A program made the translations under genes and the position numbers. Source: an uncultured Gammaproteobacteria bacterium (GTDB lineage Bacteria > Pseudomonadota > Gammaproteobacteria > Arenicellales > JAANXG01). Taken from it: DNA of 44,094 nt. Under the pieces are notes generated by a model, which ran no database searches, was not told where the DNA came from, and was given only the letters and a program-made list of their open reading frames with translations. Numbering within the stretch: position 1 is the stretch's first letter; each line of letters starts with the position of its first letter. The stretch is taken from assembly GCA_947259955.1 (NCBI GenBank), contig CAMYOI010000006.1, positions 1-44,094 on the forward strand. Direction: 5' to 3'. Of this stretch, positions 43,510-44,094 are shown in pieces.

Positions 43510-44094
43510 TCAGCATCGCGGCTGAAAAATACTGACCGCCGCCACCGCGGCCGTCTCGATTCGCAAAACATGACTGCCCAAAGAGACGGGTTGCGCGCCG
43601 CTCTCGAGCAGTTGCGATATCTCATGATCACTGAACCCCCCTTCGGGACCAATACAGATTGCCACCCGGTCGGTGGAATATTCCGGAAGTACCGGAACAC
43701 CATCAGGTGTGGCCAAATACAGCGGTATGGCGTTGTTTTTCATAGTCGAGGCGAATTCTGCGGGAGACCGCACCTGGTCGATCCTCGGCAGGTACGGATT
43801 ATGACTCTGCTTACATGCCTGGATGCACACCCGCATCCAGCGCGGCGCACTATGGGATTCGGGTTTTACCACGCTGCGGTCGCACAGCAGCGGAACATAC
43901 TGAAATATACCCAGCTGGGTCGTCATATCCAGCAGGACGCGATGACGGTCGCCTTTGGGTACCGCAGTAGCGAGCGTGATTTGAGGCCGGGGCCTGTCAA
44001 TCTGTCTGACGAAATCAACCCGCAGTAGCATGGCGGTTCGATCCAACGAAACGATCTTGGCCCCGGCACGCCGACCCTTGCCGTCAATGAGTGC
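43510..44094 (-). CDS. rsmE: 16S rRNA m3U1498 methyltransferase RsmE, partial (5' end beyond window)
   Basis: 195 codons are visible; the frame stays open to the right edge with LIDGKGRRAGAKIVSLDRTAMLL, which belongs to the N-terminal PUA-like domain, so the true start lies outside. The SPOUT part shows CIGPEGGFSDHEI and the C-terminal SLGSHVLRIETAAVAAVSIF, the knot and SAM site. It methylates U1498 of 16S rRNA. Its N-terminal 40-50 residues are not visible. Confidence 0.92.
   Translation of the reverse strand, partial: ALIDGKGRRAGAKIVSLDRTAMLLRVDFVRQIDRPRPQITLATAVPKGDRHRVLLDMTTQLGIFQYVPLLCDRSVVKPESHSAPRWMRVCIQACKQSHNPYLPRIDQVRSPAEFASTMKNNAIPLYLATPDGVPVLPEYSTDRVAICIGPEGGFSDHEISQLLESGAQPVSLGSHVLRIETAAVAAVSIFQPRC

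Noticed and set aside
1-44094. tRNA, rRNA, CRISPR arrays, phage or transposase genes
   Set aside because: I looked for cloverleaf T-arm patterns, regularly spaced direct repeats and integrase/transposase motifs and saw none that hold up.

Overview
The window is an almost fully coding stretch of a bacterial chromosome, most likely from a gammaproteobacterium. The lptF-lptG pair transcribed divergently from pepA-holC-(acidic linker protein)-valS, the phhB-type dehydratase, rsmE, DUF1285 and the nfeD-slipin pair all fit that class. I saw no phage, transposase, CRISPR array, rRNA or tRNA. The lineage below class level is not determined here.

Layout. 1-5.4 kb: a lysine/alanine-rich histone-H1-like protein, then a leftward four-gene operon for a pyruvate-type 2-oxoacid oxidoreductase (gamma, alpha, beta, and a GltD-like FAD/NAD(P) subunit with a built-in two-cluster ferredoxin tail). 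5.4-9.8 kb: a structured leader followed by an M24-fold protein that carries the residue spacing of the DMSP lyase DddP, then recQ and an alpha/beta-hydrolase lipoprotein. 9.8-12.1 kb: nfeD and slipin, translationally coupled. 12.2-15.6 kb: SelA-like PLP enzyme and DUF2237 (coupled), diverging from a PhyH-like dioxygenase and a DMT transporter. 15.6-18 kb: ZnuA-like binding protein, DUF1285, DUF2520. 18-20.4 kb: SGNH hydrolase, arginine-deiminase-fold enzyme, and a decayed relic of an M20 carbamoylase. 20.4-23.8 kb: aldo/keto reductase and isopropylmalate-dehydrogenase-family enzyme, diverging from a universal stress protein and a CBS-pair protein. 23.8-26.5 kb: ABC-F ATPase and a broken methyltransferase gene. 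26.6-34.2 kb: a FadN-like beta-oxidation enzyme, a serA-serC-DUF1015-NUDIX run, and a glutaryl-CoA-dehydrogenase-type gene. 34.2-34.6 kb: a cluster of DnaA boxes beside AT-rich DNA. 34.6 kb to the end: RDD protein, lptG/lptF, a repeat-bearing spacer, pepA, holC, acidic protein, valS, phhB-like and a partial rsmE.

Most of the window is housekeeping (outer-membrane LPS export, translation, repair, serine synthesis, acyl-CoA oxidation). The points that deserve attention are the DddP-like gene with its hairpin-rich, Shine-Dalgarno-less leader; the DnaA-box cluster away from dnaA; a small dispersed repeat family (AGCCCGCAT-N4-CACC); two clearly decaying genes; the fused electron-transfer subunit of the oxidoreductase; and DUF1015 with a DGHHR motif in a serine operon that lacks a phosphatase. 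I did not find a convincing new multi-gene defence or mobile system.
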